Shown here in pieces: positions 17,426-26,633 of a DNA stretch of 64,000 nt. The translations under genes were made by a program, and so were the position numbers. Source of the stretch: Nodosilinea nodulosa PCC 7104 (lineage in GTDB: Bacteria > Cyanobacteriota > Cyanobacteriia > Phormidesmidales > Phormidesmidaceae); contig NZ_JH976537.1 in the NCBI RefSeq assembly GCF_000309385.1, positions 2,880,715 through 2,944,714 of the forward strand, written 5' to 3'. Numbering within the stretch: the first letter of the stretch is position 1; each line of letters begins with the position of its first letter. The notes under the pieces were generated by a model that searched no databases, was not told the DNA's origin, and saw only the letters and a program-made list of their open reading frames with translations.

Positions 17426-19210
17426 GACCGTGGGGCTGCCGACCGTATGCAGCCACGCTTCAGCCTGGGTTTGGTTGCGACCGGAATGTTTGGCCCGGTA
17501 GAGGGCTTGATCGGCCTTGCCGATTAGATCATTGATGTGGGGGATGGGGGAGATTGAGGGTACAGGGCCGGAGTCTAAACTGGCAGACCAGCACGATAGT
17601 CCTACGCTGGCAGTGACTGAGAGCAGGCCGCTGCCGCTGTCGAAGGGAGCGTCAGCAATCACCCGGCGCAGCCGTTCAGCTCCAATCCAGGCCTGGGCCT
17701 GGTCGGTTTCAGGCATCAGCAAAATAAACTCTTCCCCGCCGTAGCGGGCCAAGATGTCGCTCTGCCGCAGGTTGGTCTTCAGCCGCAGGGCAATATCGCG
17801 CAGCACGGTATCTCCGGCTAGATGGCCGCAGGTGTCGTTGACAGTCTTAAAGTGGTCAATATCGAGCATGAGCAGAGTAACCGGGCGATTGAAGCGGATC
17901 GCCCGGGTTAGTTCCTGGCTGGCTAACTCGATGAAGCGGCGGCGGTTGTAGACATGGGTGAGGGAGTCGCGCATGGCCAATTCCTCAAGGGCGGTTTGAG
18001 CGGCCTTGATTTCGGTAATGTCTTCGACAGCCGCTTCATAGTATTGAATGGTGCCAGCGGCATCTGCGATCGCCCTGGCAACCACGCGGATCCAAAGCTC
18101 CCGGCCACCGGAGCGCGACAGCTTGATTTCGCAATCCTTGAGGGCACCAGTCTGGTCTAGGTAATCTCGCCACGGCAGCAGACGATCTCGGCTGACCACC
18201 AGGCTACTGGGCTGAATGGGGCTGGCCTGCAAAAAGCCAGCAACGCTGTCGAAACCAAAAAGATTGAGAAGAGCCGGGTTGGCATTGAGGGGTCTGCCCT
18301 CGGTGTTAAAGCGGCACAGCCCAATCGGAACATGTTGAATCAGGCTGTGGTAGCGAGATTCTGACGTTTTCAGCTGGGCGGCAATCTGTCGAGCGGCGGT
18401 GATGTCATGCAAGAAGGTGACTAAGGCTGGGCGATGGCCAAGGGCCAAGCTTTGACCGTCGCTAAAATCTAAGGCAGCGGCGTAGATTTCTACGTCAATA
18501 GTTTGACCAGCCTTGCCCAAGAGTCTCACCGCCCGGGGGCTGGAAGGCACGGGATCAAGGGCGAGCGGCCCCTGGCCAGGGAGGGGAGCGATGAGCTCTG
18601 CAAGGCTTAATTTTTTTAGGTCTTTGCAGCTATAACCAATCCACTCCATCAGACGGGGGTTGCCGTAGACCAGCTGATCTGCCTGAAAAACGGCTACGCC
18701 TACGTTGGCTTGATCGACAATCGATCGGAACAACCGCAGTGAGGCGGGGCTGTTCTGGTCAAACCACTCCCCATGGCCTGGGGAGAGATCAACTGCCTTA
18801 AGACCGTCTGGGATGTAGGACTCTGGCTCAGGCAATTTGGCCACGGGTAGGCTGTCGCGGCAGCCTTCGGCAGCTTCTAGATGCTGGAGAGCCAGCTCGA
18901 AGCTGTGCACTGATTTGTAAGTTTGGGCCAGCTGACGGTGACAGTCATAGAGATCGTTGAGGTTGTGCTGCTCTAGGGCAATGGCGATCGCCTGCTGAAT
19001 CGAAGACACCGACAGCGCGGGTTGCCCCTGCTCCAGATGGGTGTATCCCAGCCGCTGGAGGGCTAAAATCTCGCCCTGGGGGTTGCGGTTGCGCTGGGCT
19101 AGGCTCAGGGCATGCTCAAAGGCGGTTAAGGCTTGGGCGTAGTTGCCCTGGGCCAAATAGTCTTCACCAGTGCTGAGCCAGGTAGCTACCTGATAGGAAA
19201 GGGGAGGCAT
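17423..19210 (-). CDS. TPR-PAS-PAS-GGDEF diguanylate cyclase
   Basis: 595 aa, soluble. TPR-like repeats (residues ~5-135, NYAQALTAFEHAL, HSFELALQHLEAA) come first, then two PAS domains (~165-285 and ~290-415) and a GGDEF domain (~420-585). The active site is the variant GGEEF (ARYGGEEFILLMPE). The RxxD inhibition site is present five residues before it (RQSDILARY), so the enzyme should make cyclic di-GMP and be feedback-inhibited. There is no EAL domain. A small gene lies two bases upstream on the same strand and is probably cotranscribed. Confidence 0.88.
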   Translation of the reverse strand: MPPLSYQVATWLSTGEDYLAQGNYAQALTAFEHALSLAQRNRNPQGEILALQRLGYTHLEQGQPALSVSSIQQAIAIALEQHNLNDLYDCHRQLAQTYKSVHSFELALQHLEAAEGCRDSLPVAKLPEPESYIPDGLKAVDLSPGHGEWFDQNSPASLRLFRSIVDQANVGVAVFQADQLVYGNPRLMEWIGYSCKDLKKLSLAELIAPLPGQGPLALDPVPSSPRAVRLLGKAGQTIDVEIYAAALDFSDGQSLALGHRPALVTFLHDITAARQIAAQLKTSESRYHSLIQHVPIGLCRFNTEGRPLNANPALLNLFGFDSVAGFLQASPIQPSSLVVSRDRLLPWRDYLDQTGALKDCEIKLSRSGGRELWIRVVARAIADAAGTIQYYEAAVEDITEIKAAQTALEELAMRDSLTHVYNRRRFIELASQELTRAIRFNRPVTLLMLDIDHFKTVNDTCGHLAGDTVLRDIALRLKTNLRQSDILARYGGEEFILLMPETDQAQAWIGAERLRRVIADAPFDSGSGLLSVTASVGLSCWSASLDSGPVPSISPIPHINDLIGKADQALYRAKHSGRNQTQAEAWLHTVGSPTV

Positions 19211-19212
19211 AG

Positions 19213-19488
19213 TTAGAACTGGCCGGTAACGCGCTTTTCAAACTCCTGCCGCACCGACTCTGCAATTTCGAGCGCCTCGGGGTAAAGATCGGTGTGGGCC
19301 TCCTTGAGCCAGGCAATGAGGCGGCTGAATTGAGCATTGCGTAGCTCTAGGTCCGCCTGAAAAATAGAGGCCGTGGCCATGTGCTGGGCATAAGTCGGTG
19401 GATGCCCCTGCCTGACAAACTGGGCCGTCAGCGCCACGAGGGCTTCTTTGCGAACGTCGGGCTGGCTTGAGGCCATCGGAAATTCCAT
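19213..19488 (-). CDS. small conserved-looking protein of unknown function
   Basis: 91 aa from the ATG at 19488 (MEFPMASSQPDVRK); a longer reading frame extends upstream but runs into sequence without coding character. It is predicted to be helical (RKEALVALTAQFVRQGHPPT, ELRNAQFSRLIAWLKEAHTD). No family recognised. Its stop is two bases before the start of the diguanylate cyclase, so a shared operon and perhaps a regulatory link are likely. Confidence 0.6.
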   Translation of the reverse strand: MEFPMASSQPDVRKEALVALTAQFVRQGHPPTYAQHMATASIFQADLELRNAQFSRLIAWLKEAHTDLYPEALEIAESVRQEFEKRVTGQF

Positions 19489-20064
19489 GGTGCAGGTTCT
19501 CTCTGGGTACAAATACTCCTGAGCGGCGCAGATGTTTTGCCGCCCAGGTATTTTGTTTAGAATGCCCATGCCCCAATGCCTACCGCAGTTTGCAAGAAAA
19601 AGTAACTCGATTGCGCTCAGCCCCCGAGGTGAGGGGCAGCTGAATCGCAAAATCCCCTGACTGACCCATGACTGACCCATGACTGAATTTACGGTTACTG
19701 TATTTAGCTCAGGCTCCAACAAAAGTAATCGCCATTACAGCGACCAGGCGATCGCCGCCCTTTGGCTCGGCAGGTGCACCCAAACGCCACGAAGCCAAAC
19801 GCCACGAAGACAGCTGCCTTTTGGTTGAAGCCCAGATTGGCTGATGACCCATTTCGTTACAAAACTTTGTGTAAAGGCGGTAGATGACTGACAGAGTTGA
19901 AGCAAATCAAAAGTTTCTTAAGCCAGGCCAGATCTGCCCTTTAGCATGCGAAGAGACATGGCTAATGATTTTTTGGCCCTGACAGTTAATTCGCAAGTTC
20001 CAGGTGCACATCCTCAATGGATCAGGTTCTGCACCTTTCGCAACATCTCCCTAGGAGAGTAGCC
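19489..20064. other. divergent region upstream of coxB, with a tandem repeat
   Basis: CCAAACGCCACGAAG is repeated perfectly twice in tandem (19780-19794 and 19795-19809). The rest holds presumed promoters of the two divergent units. No other gene is seen. Confidence 0.5.
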
Positions 20065-21099
20065 ATGAAACAAATTCCCGCCCCCTTTTGGACGCTGGTT
20101 CTCGGTATCGCCGTCACCCTGATAAGTCTGTGGGTAGGGCAAAATCACAATCTGCTGCCGATACAGGCGTCGGAGCAGGCCCCCCTGGTGGATGACCTGT
20201 TTGACGTGATGGTGACCATTGGCACCGCCCTGTTTATTGTGGTGCAGGGGGCCATCATCTATTCGATGGTGCGCTTTCGTCAGCGCAAAGGGGATGAAAC
20301 CGATGGCCTGCCCATTGAGGGAAACCTGCCCCTTGAGGCTTTCTGGACCGCTATTCCCAGCATCATCGTGGTGGGCCTGGGACTGTACAGCGTAGTGGTG
20401 TTTCAGGAAATGGGCGGCTTTTCGCCGGGCGGGCACCACGGCCACGGCACTATGGTAGCCATGGCTCCACAGCAGTCGGTGATTGATGTGGCCCCACTGC
20501 TGGCCCAGGTGGGTGAGGGCGAGAGCGCCGACGTCTACTCTAGGACCCAGGTGTATGGTTTTGGGGCCAGCCCGCTGATGCAGCTGAACCAGCCCGATGT
20601 CACGGTGAATGTCACCGGCATGCAGTACGCCTGGATTTTTAACTACCCCGATACGGGCATTATCGACGGCGAGCTGCATGTGCCGGTCGGCAAAGATGTG
20701 CAGCTGCTGATTGAAGCAAAGGATGTCATCCATTCCTTTTGGGTGCCGCAGTTTCGCCTCAAGCAAGACGCCCTGCCTGGGGAGCCTGCTGAACTGCGCT
20801 TTGTAGCTACCCGCGAAGGTACTTACCCGGTCGTCTGTGCCGAACTGTGCGGCGCTTACCACGGCGGTATGCGCACCCAGGTAATTGTGCATTCCCCCGA
20901 AGAGTACGCCGACTGGGTGGCGAGCCGGGTGGCCGAAGCCAGTTCCACAACTGCGGTGGCTCAGACCTTAGCTTCCCCCACCAGTGCTGAGTATCTAGCT
21001 GCGATCGCCCCAGACTTGGCCACATCTCCCGTGCAAATTGCCCAGATGAACCATGCCCAAATGGACCACGGGCTTTCTGGGGTCTCAATGGATCGCTAA
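20065..21099 (+). CDS. coxB: cytochrome c oxidase subunit II
   Basis: 344 aa from the ATG at 20065, which has CTAGGAG upstream; an ATG 16 codons earlier lacks one. Two N-terminal membrane helices (residues ~8-28 and ~50-75, the second followed by KGDETDG) anchor a periplasmic or lumenal cupredoxin domain. The CuA site is complete: the His in VIHSFWVPQFR, then CAELCGAYHGGM. An unusual His/Gly-rich insert (GGHHGHGTMVAM) lies around residue 135. The Met/His-rich C-terminal tail (MNHAQMDHG) may bind copper. The subunit accepts electrons from cytochrome c or plastocyanin for subunit I. Confidence 0.93.
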   Translation: MKQIPAPFWTLVLGIAVTLISLWVGQNHNLLPIQASEQAPLVDDLFDVMVTIGTALFIVVQGAIIYSMVRFRQRKGDETDGLPIEGNLPLEAFWTAIPSIIVVGLGLYSVVVFQEMGGFSPGGHHGHGTMVAMAPQQSVIDVAPLLAQVGEGESADVYSRTQVYGFGASPLMQLNQPDVTVNVTGMQYAWIFNYPDTGIIDGELHVPVGKDVQLLIEAKDVIHSFWVPQFRLKQDALPGEPAELRFVATREGTYPVVCAELCGAYHGGMRTQVIVHSPEEYADWVASRVAEASSTTAVAQTLASPTSAEYLAAIAPDLATSPVQIAQMNHAQMDHGLSGVSMDR

Positions 21100-21159
21100 G
21101 GCATCTGAATTTACCCGGGTTCGCCGCAATTTTTATAGCCCTTTAGCAAGACCCAATTT

Positions 21160-22836
21160 ATGGCTCAAGCAGAAGTTTCCATCAAACCCACGGAGCTTCA
21201 GGGTGGCCACGGCCATCCCGACAAGTGGAAGTGGTACGACTACTTCACCTTCAACGTTGACCACAAGGTCATCGGCATTCAGTACCTGGTGACCTCGTTT
21301 TTGTTCTACCTGGTGGGCGGCTTTATGGCGGTGCTGATGCGCACCGAGCTGGCTACCCCCGACTCTGACTTTCTCAGCCCCGACCTGTACAACGCCTTTT
21401 TGACCAACCACGGCACGATCATGATCTTTCTGTGGATTGTGCCGGCAGCGATCGGCGGATTTGGCAACTACCTAATTCCCCTGATGATCGGGGCGCGGGA
21501 CATGGCGTTTCCCAAGCTTAACGCCATAGCGTTTTGGCTCAACCCACCAGCAGGGGCTTTGCTGGCGGCCAGCTTTTTCTTTGGCGGCGGTGCCCAGGCG
21601 GGGTGGACCTCCTACCCGCCCCTGAGCGAGATTACCGCCAACCTGCCCCAGACCCTGTGGTGTGCGGCTCTGGTGATGGTGGGCACCTCGTCTATTTTGG
21701 GATCGGTGAACTTTTTGGTCACAATCTGGAAGATGCGGGTGCCCAGCATGAAGTGGGACCAGATGCCGCTGTTTTGCTGGGCCATGGTGGCGACGTCGAT
21801 TTTGGCGCTGTTCGCCACCCCGGTGCTGGCCGCCGCGCTGATTTTGCTCATCTTTGACATCAACTTTGGCACCTCGTTCTTTAAGCCCGACGCAGGCGGA
21901 AACGTGGTGGTGTACCAGCACCTGTTCTGGTTTTACTCGCACCCGGCAGTGTACCTGATGATTTTGCCCATTTTCGGCATCATGTCGGAGGTGATTCCAG
22001 TGCACGCCCGCAAGCCGATTTTTGGCTACAAGGCGATCGCCTACTCATCTTTAACCATTTGCCTGGTGGGGCTGTTTGTGTGGGTGCACCACATGTTTAC
22101 CAGCGGCACCGCTCCCTGGATGCGGATTTTCTTCACCATCTCAACCCTGATTGTGGCGGTGCCTACGGGGGTGAAAATCTTTAGCTGGGTGGCTACCCTT
22201 TGGGGCGGCAAAATTCGCTACACCACCGCCATGCTGTTTGCGGTGGGGCTGCTGTCGATGTTTGTGTTTGGCGGCCTCAGCGGCGTTACTCTGGGAGCGG
22301 CGCCGTTCGACATTCACGTGCACGACACTTATTATGTCGTCGGCCACTTCCACTACGTGCTGTTTGGCGGCTCGGTGTTTGGCATTTACTCGGGCATATA
22401 CCACTGGTTTCCCAAAATGACCGGGCGCATGCTGAATGAGCCCCTGGGCAAGGTGCACTTTGTGCTGACGTTCATCGGCACTATTCTCACCTTTACCCCC
22501 ATGCACTCCCTGGGTATGCAGGGCATGCCGCGTCGGGTGGCCATGTACGACCCCCAGTTTGCCGACCTGAATCAGCTGGTCACAATCGGGTCTTACGTGC
22601 TGGCGGTGTCGGTGATTCCCTTCTACATCAACGTGATCTGGAGCTGGATGGCGGGTAAAGAGGCTGGCCCCAACCCCTGGAATGCCATGACCATGGAATG
22701 GACGACCGACTCTCCGCCGATGATTGAAAACTGGGAAGTGCTGCCGGTGCTCACCCACGGCCCCTACGAGTACGGTATGGATAAGGCGGATCAGGTTGGG
22801 CCTGCGGGAGAACCCGTTGCGACAACGCGACCGTAG
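21160..22836 (+). CDS. coxA: cytochrome c oxidase subunit I (aa3 type)
   Basis: 558 aa with twelve hydrophobic helices. Metal ligands are all visible: a heme a His in TNHGTIMIFLW, the CuB His with the cross-linked Tyr in FYSHPAVYLMILP, the CuB His pair in WVHHMFTSG, and heme a3 and a His in YYVVGHFHYV. The Glu-free D-channel region around GGFGNY is typical of this family. It forms the catalytic core that reduces oxygen to water and pumps protons in the thylakoid or plasma membrane. It starts 60 bases after coxB. Confidence 0.95.
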   Translation: MAQAEVSIKPTELQGGHGHPDKWKWYDYFTFNVDHKVIGIQYLVTSFLFYLVGGFMAVLMRTELATPDSDFLSPDLYNAFLTNHGTIMIFLWIVPAAIGGFGNYLIPLMIGARDMAFPKLNAIAFWLNPPAGALLAASFFFGGGAQAGWTSYPPLSEITANLPQTLWCAALVMVGTSSILGSVNFLVTIWKMRVPSMKWDQMPLFCWAMVATSILALFATPVLAAALILLIFDINFGTSFFKPDAGGNVVVYQHLFWFYSHPAVYLMILPIFGIMSEVIPVHARKPIFGYKAIAYSSLTICLVGLFVWVHHMFTSGTAPWMRIFFTISTLIVAVPTGVKIFSWVATLWGGKIRYTTAMLFAVGLLSMFVFGGLSGVTLGAAPFDIHVHDTYYVVGHFHYVLFGGSVFGIYSGIYHWFPKMTGRMLNEPLGKVHFVLTFIGTILTFTPMHSLGMQGMPRRVAMYDPQFADLNQLVTIGSYVLAVSVIPFYINVIWSWMAGKEAGPNPWNAMTMEWTTDSPPMIENWEVLPVLTHGPYEYGMDKADQVGPAGEPVATTRP

Positions 22837-22952
22837 CGCTTAACGCGATTTTGAGCAGGGTGCGTAAATGCTAGCACTGCACCCTGCGGCTCGAATTTTT
22901 TCGATCCCTTACCTTACTGACCTTTACCCATCCACTTGCCCTTTATCCCGGT

Positions 22953-23570
22953 ATGACTATGCAAGGCGCAGTTGACTCTACCCCTGTGGTTACAGGCCAT
23001 GAGGTGGCAGCCCACGAGGAACACCAGGACCTGCGGGTACTGGGCCTGATCACCTTTTTGTGCTCAGAGTTTTTGATGTTTGCGGGCTTTTTTGCGGTGT
23101 TTTTGGTGTTTCGCGGCAGCAATGCCCAGTGGCCACCCGAAGAAACCGAGGTAGAGCTGCTGCTGCCTGCGGTCAACACCCTAATTCTGGTGTCGAGCAG
23201 CTGGGTGATCAACCTGGGCACTAAGGCGATTAAAGCCAACGACCTGGCCGGTATGCGCAAGTGGTTTGGCATTACCGCCGCCATGGGCGCGGTGTTTTTG
23301 GCGGGCCAGGTGTATGAGTACATGAACCTGGGCTATGGCCTCAAGACCAACCTGTTTAGCAACTGCTTTTATCTGACGACGGGCTTCCACGGGGCGCACG
23401 TGTTTATTGGGCTGGTGCTAATTTTGGGGGTGTTGTGGCGATCGCGCCGCGCCAACCATTACAGCGATATTGCCCACACCGGCCCCGAGATGGCTGAGAT
23501 CTACTGGCACTTCGTGGACGTGGTGTGGATTGTGCTGTTTACCCTGATTTACCTGCTAACGCTGATTTAG
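22953..23570 (+). CDS. coxC: cytochrome c oxidase subunit III
   Basis: 205 aa, the short five-helix form usual in cyanobacteria. Blocks: LGLITFLCSEFLMFAGFFAVF, NTLILVSSSWVI, FYLTTGFHGAHVFIGLVLIL and EIYWHFVDVVWIVLFTLIYL. It stabilises the active site of subunit I. About 116 bases separate it from coxA, and the operon ends at a strong terminator right after it. Confidence 0.93.
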   Translation: MTMQGAVDSTPVVTGHEVAAHEEHQDLRVLGLITFLCSEFLMFAGFFAVFLVFRGSNAQWPPEETEVELLLPAVNTLILVSSSWVINLGTKAIKANDLAGMRKWFGITAAMGAVFLAGQVYEYMNLGYGLKTNLFSNCFYLTTGFHGAHVFIGLVLILGVLWRSRRANHYSDIAHTGPEMAEIYWHFVDVVWIVLFTLIYLLTLI

Positions 23571-23589
23571 CCAGGCATACCGAGATTAA

Positions 23590-23621
23590 CAGCCGGGGAT
23601 TTTGCAATCCCCGGCTGTTTT
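23590..23621 (+). terminator. intrinsic terminator of the coxBAC operon
   Basis: CAGCCGGGGATT (23590-23601) pairs perfectly with AATCCCCGGCTG (23606-23617) around a TTGC loop, followed by TTTT. It starts 20 bases after the coxC stop. Confidence 0.85.
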
Positions 23622-23630
23622 GGTACGAGC

Positions 23631-25745
23631 TTAAATCCCTAGCCTGCCCTTGAGCACCTCGTAGAGCACCCGCGACAGCTCGCGGCGCTGGAGATTTTGG
23701 CGATCGATGGGGGTGCGGGCAAAGGCTTTGTCGTAGACCTCGGGCATGGCCCGCTTGACCAAAAACGACAGCTGTTCGCGGGTGATGGGGGTGTCGGGGG
23801 CAAAGCTGTGTTGGCTGACCCCGGCAATCATGCCGTGGGCATAGAGGGTTTCGATGGGTATGTAGGCCCAGTGCTGGCCGGGGAGAACATCTTTGAAGGT
23901 GGGGCCAGCGCTAGCGCGATCGGGCAGGGTGGTGGGCAGCTTGAGTACATTGACCAGGGCGGTGGCGACCACCGCTCGGCTAACCGGGGCGTAGGGCTTA
24001 AAGCTCAGACTCCTGGGGTCGTCGCTGCGCACGATGCCCGCTGCCGCCAGCACTTGAATGGGTTCAAAGTCGGGATCGTCGTGGCCGATGTCGTTGAACC
24101 AAAAAATGGGAATGCCGTTGCGGGCCATAAAGCCCTGGATTTTGCGAATGTGGGATTCCTCGGTGGCCAGCTGCCGAGGATTTAGGCCGGTCCACACCGC
24201 AAATACGGCCAAAAAGCCGCTGGCTTCGCCGATCGCCCACTCCATCGGGTGCATGCGGTAGGCGGCGTTGGTAATGTGAGTGGTGCCAATGCTCTTAGAC
24301 GACAGCACCAGGCCGTCGGTGTCCTGGGGCACCAGAGCCCCCAGCGGCAGGCTAAAGGGCAGCGCAATCACATCCTTGCCCCTGGGGCTGACGTGGCCCT
24401 GGACGTCGTTGCCGTGTAGATCCATGTAGTGGTATTGGCCGATGCCCACCGAGTCGTCGAAACAGCGGGCGCGGGCCTGGTCGGGGAAGAAAGTCTCGGC
24501 CACATCCTCATGGCGAATGGTGGTGAGGGCGATGCCTCGGCGGGCTTCGCGAATGTAGGGGTCGAGGGCAATGCCGTCGCTGGTCCAGGTGAGGTCGCCG
24601 CGCGGTTTTAGGTCGGCGGCCCCGTGGGTTTGCAGGTAGTGGACGTAGGCCTGGGCTCGCTGCCGCGCCCGCTGAATGTGCAGGTTCCGCTCTTCGCGGC
24701 TGACGCCGACCAGGCGACCGGGCCGGTAGTCGTTGCCGCAGCAAAAGGCGCGATCGGGTTCGCTAGAGGTGCCCCAGTTGAGCACCGCCACATCGCCAGG
24801 GTTAACTTTTTTATCGTGGGACTGGGCGCGAAATAGCCGCCGATAGCGAAAAATGCCGAAGTCGCTGAAAAAATCCCATTTTTGCCATCGATCGGGCTTG
24901 GCCTTGGTCCAAAAGTTGGCGGTAAATTCCTTCAGGCCAATCCAGCTCTCCGTTTCAAACCCGGCCGGTTTACCAATGGGCACCCCTTTGCCGCGGGCGG
25001 TGTGTTCTACCACCACATCGAAGGTGATCGACTGTTGACACTGGGGCCGCGCCTCCTCGGGTAGAATAGCCTCGCCCGTTTCCTGGCGGGCCTCCTGGCC
25101 CACGCGGGAGGGAATGTGGCCAACCTCCAGGAGATCTCCCAAGTCGGTGGCTTCGACGGTGATTTTGGCTTTGACCGTAAAGGCGTGGCCTTTTTGGGTG
25201 TCGCGAAAAATGACGCCCTGCACCCTGGCCCGCCCCTCTCCTCCTTCTAGGGCCACCTGGCTGGGCTCCGCAAAGGGAATTAGGGTGAGACGGCCATCCC
25301 TTAAGTAGGGCAGCAGCGCCTCGTTCATGGCTGTCGCTGCCACCACTGGGGTTGTGGCTAAAGGGCTGACCCAGCTGCCGCCGGGGTTTGCCACCTTTTT
25401 GCCGCCTACGGGCTGTAGCTCGCGCTGGCGATCGCGAAAGGCCCGCTGCGACCTAGAAATGGCGTACTCTTCGCCATCGACGGTGTAGAGACCGGCCTTG
25501 GCCTGGAGCAGGTCGCCATCGTCGGAGGCGGGCAGCGCCTGGGACGTGAACTGGCCACCCACAATCCTGTGGGGCTGCACCAGGCACACGTCCAGATTGA
25601 GCCTTAGCGCCGTTAGCGCCGTGGTGTAGGCCGCCGTTGAGCCGCCCACCACAAGAATAGAGCAGGTCAGTTCGGCCCCCGCCTCCGGGCGGGTAAATGC
25701 CCCATCGGCAAACAGGCCGTTGTGCTGGGTGATGGTGTTGGGCAT
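23631..25745 (-). CDS. FAD-dependent oxidoreductase with C-terminal SLH domains
   Basis: 704 aa. The N-terminal ~550 residues form an FAD_oxidored-type domain: a dinucleotide-binding VVGGSTAAYTTALTALRL near residue 33, GGQFTSQALP, and a distal FAD block near KSIGTTHITNAAYRMHP. From ~570 on come two or three S-layer-homology-like repeats (AAAGIVRSDD...YAPVSRAVVATALV, FKDVLPGQHWAYIPIETLYAHGMIAGV, TPITREQLSFLVKRAM). SLH domains normally tether proteins to the outer layers of the envelope, yet I see no signal peptide at the start. Its substrate is unknown. It is convergent with coxBAC and stands alone. Confidence 0.75.
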   Translation of the reverse strand: MPNTITQHNGLFADGAFTRPEAGAELTCSILVVGGSTAAYTTALTALRLNLDVCLVQPHRIVGGQFTSQALPASDDGDLLQAKAGLYTVDGEEYAISRSQRAFRDRQRELQPVGGKKVANPGGSWVSPLATTPVVAATAMNEALLPYLRDGRLTLIPFAEPSQVALEGGEGRARVQGVIFRDTQKGHAFTVKAKITVEATDLGDLLEVGHIPSRVGQEARQETGEAILPEEARPQCQQSITFDVVVEHTARGKGVPIGKPAGFETESWIGLKEFTANFWTKAKPDRWQKWDFFSDFGIFRYRRLFRAQSHDKKVNPGDVAVLNWGTSSEPDRAFCCGNDYRPGRLVGVSREERNLHIQRARQRAQAYVHYLQTHGAADLKPRGDLTWTSDGIALDPYIREARRGIALTTIRHEDVAETFFPDQARARCFDDSVGIGQYHYMDLHGNDVQGHVSPRGKDVIALPFSLPLGALVPQDTDGLVLSSKSIGTTHITNAAYRMHPMEWAIGEASGFLAVFAVWTGLNPRQLATEESHIRKIQGFMARNGIPIFWFNDIGHDDPDFEPIQVLAAAGIVRSDDPRSLSFKPYAPVSRAVVATALVNVLKLPTTLPDRASAGPTFKDVLPGQHWAYIPIETLYAHGMIAGVSQHSFAPDTPITREQLSFLVKRAMPEVYDKAFARTPIDRQNLQRRELSRVLYEVLKGRLGI

Positions 25746-26009
25746 AGGGGCGACAGTCTCTAGATTGCAACGATTTTAGGCCAAGGCAGCCAGCGACGCG
25801 CTAGGGGCAGCCCCCTAACCGATACGAATATTCATTCGTCAATCGGTTGCCCCAGGGGGAGAGAGAACCCGCCCAGAATATGTATCTAACTATTGGCGCT
25901 ATGTATGTCTGCTGGGCGATTTTGGACTGCGGCAAGCCAGCGTATAACTGAGCCAAGACCAGCACTTCACTACTTACCTGCAAGTGCGCCTTTCCTCAGG
26001 AGATTTTTC

Positions 26010-26414
26010 ATGACTTTCAATGCGATCGCAGCCCAGCTTCAGCGTATTTTTTGCGTCGGCCTAGCTACATTGGTGATTGGCTCTAGCCTGCTATTTGGCT
26101 TTAGCGCTCCAGCGGCAGCCCTAGGTAACGAAGCCGGAGACATTGTGCAGCAGCGAGCTGAGCGCGAATTTGACCGCAAGACCGGGTCTGGCACCGCTAA
26201 CCAGCTCGAAGGCCGTGCCCAGGAAGAATTTGGCAAAGCGCAGCGTCAAATCGACAAGGCGACTGGCGGTGCCGATGGCATTGGGAATCAGGTCAAGGGC
26301 CGTGCCCAACGAGATCTTGGCCGCACCCAGGGGGCTATAGACGATGCCGCCGATGCCGCTGAGGATACGGGTGAAGGCATCGTGGACTCGGTTAAGAGCT
26401 TCTTCGGCCAGTAA
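26010..26414 (+). CDS. secreted CsbD-like stress protein
   Basis: 134 aa from the ATG at 26010 with CAGGAGA upstream. An N-terminal hydrophobic signal (residues ~14-36, ending SAPAAALG) is followed by CsbD-like repeats: NQLEGRAQEEFGKAQRQIDKATG and NQVKGRAQRDLGRTQGAID. CsbD proteins are small, hydrophilic, stress-induced proteins of unknown activity. The signal peptide is an addition compared with classic CsbD and places the protein in the periplasm or thylakoid lumen. Single gene with its own terminator. Confidence 0.75.
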   Translation: MTFNAIAAQLQRIFCVGLATLVIGSSLLFGFSAPAAALGNEAGDIVQQRAEREFDRKTGSGTANQLEGRAQEEFGKAQRQIDKATGGADGIGNQVKGRAQRDLGRTQGAIDDAADAAEDTGEGIVDSVKSFFGQ

Positions 26415-26478
26415 GGTGTCTCGCCCCGGGGCAATGTTCGTCAACTAGATCAAATCGGTCGTCGCTGACCCATCTAAG

Positions 26479-26506
26479 GCAGCTCCAGCACTGGAGCTGC
26501 TTTTTC
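26479..26506 (+). terminator. intrinsic terminator of the CsbD-like gene
   Basis: GCAGCTCCAG (26479-26488) pairs perfectly with CTGGAGCTGC (26491-26500) around CA, followed by TTTTTC. Confidence 0.8.
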
Positions 26507-26633
26507 AGGTTTTTGGCGCTTATTGCAGCCTAGCTTTGGGCAGGGCAAACGGTTGTTTCGGTATTTTGCCCAGCATTGCAGACCCGCATGAAGCCATTGA
26601 TCTACCCTGAGAGTAGTCTCCTGGTCTTTTGCC

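Noticed and set aside
20014..20892. Long minus-strand ORF opposite coxB
   Set aside because: Shadow of the coxB frame; His/Gln-rich without family features.
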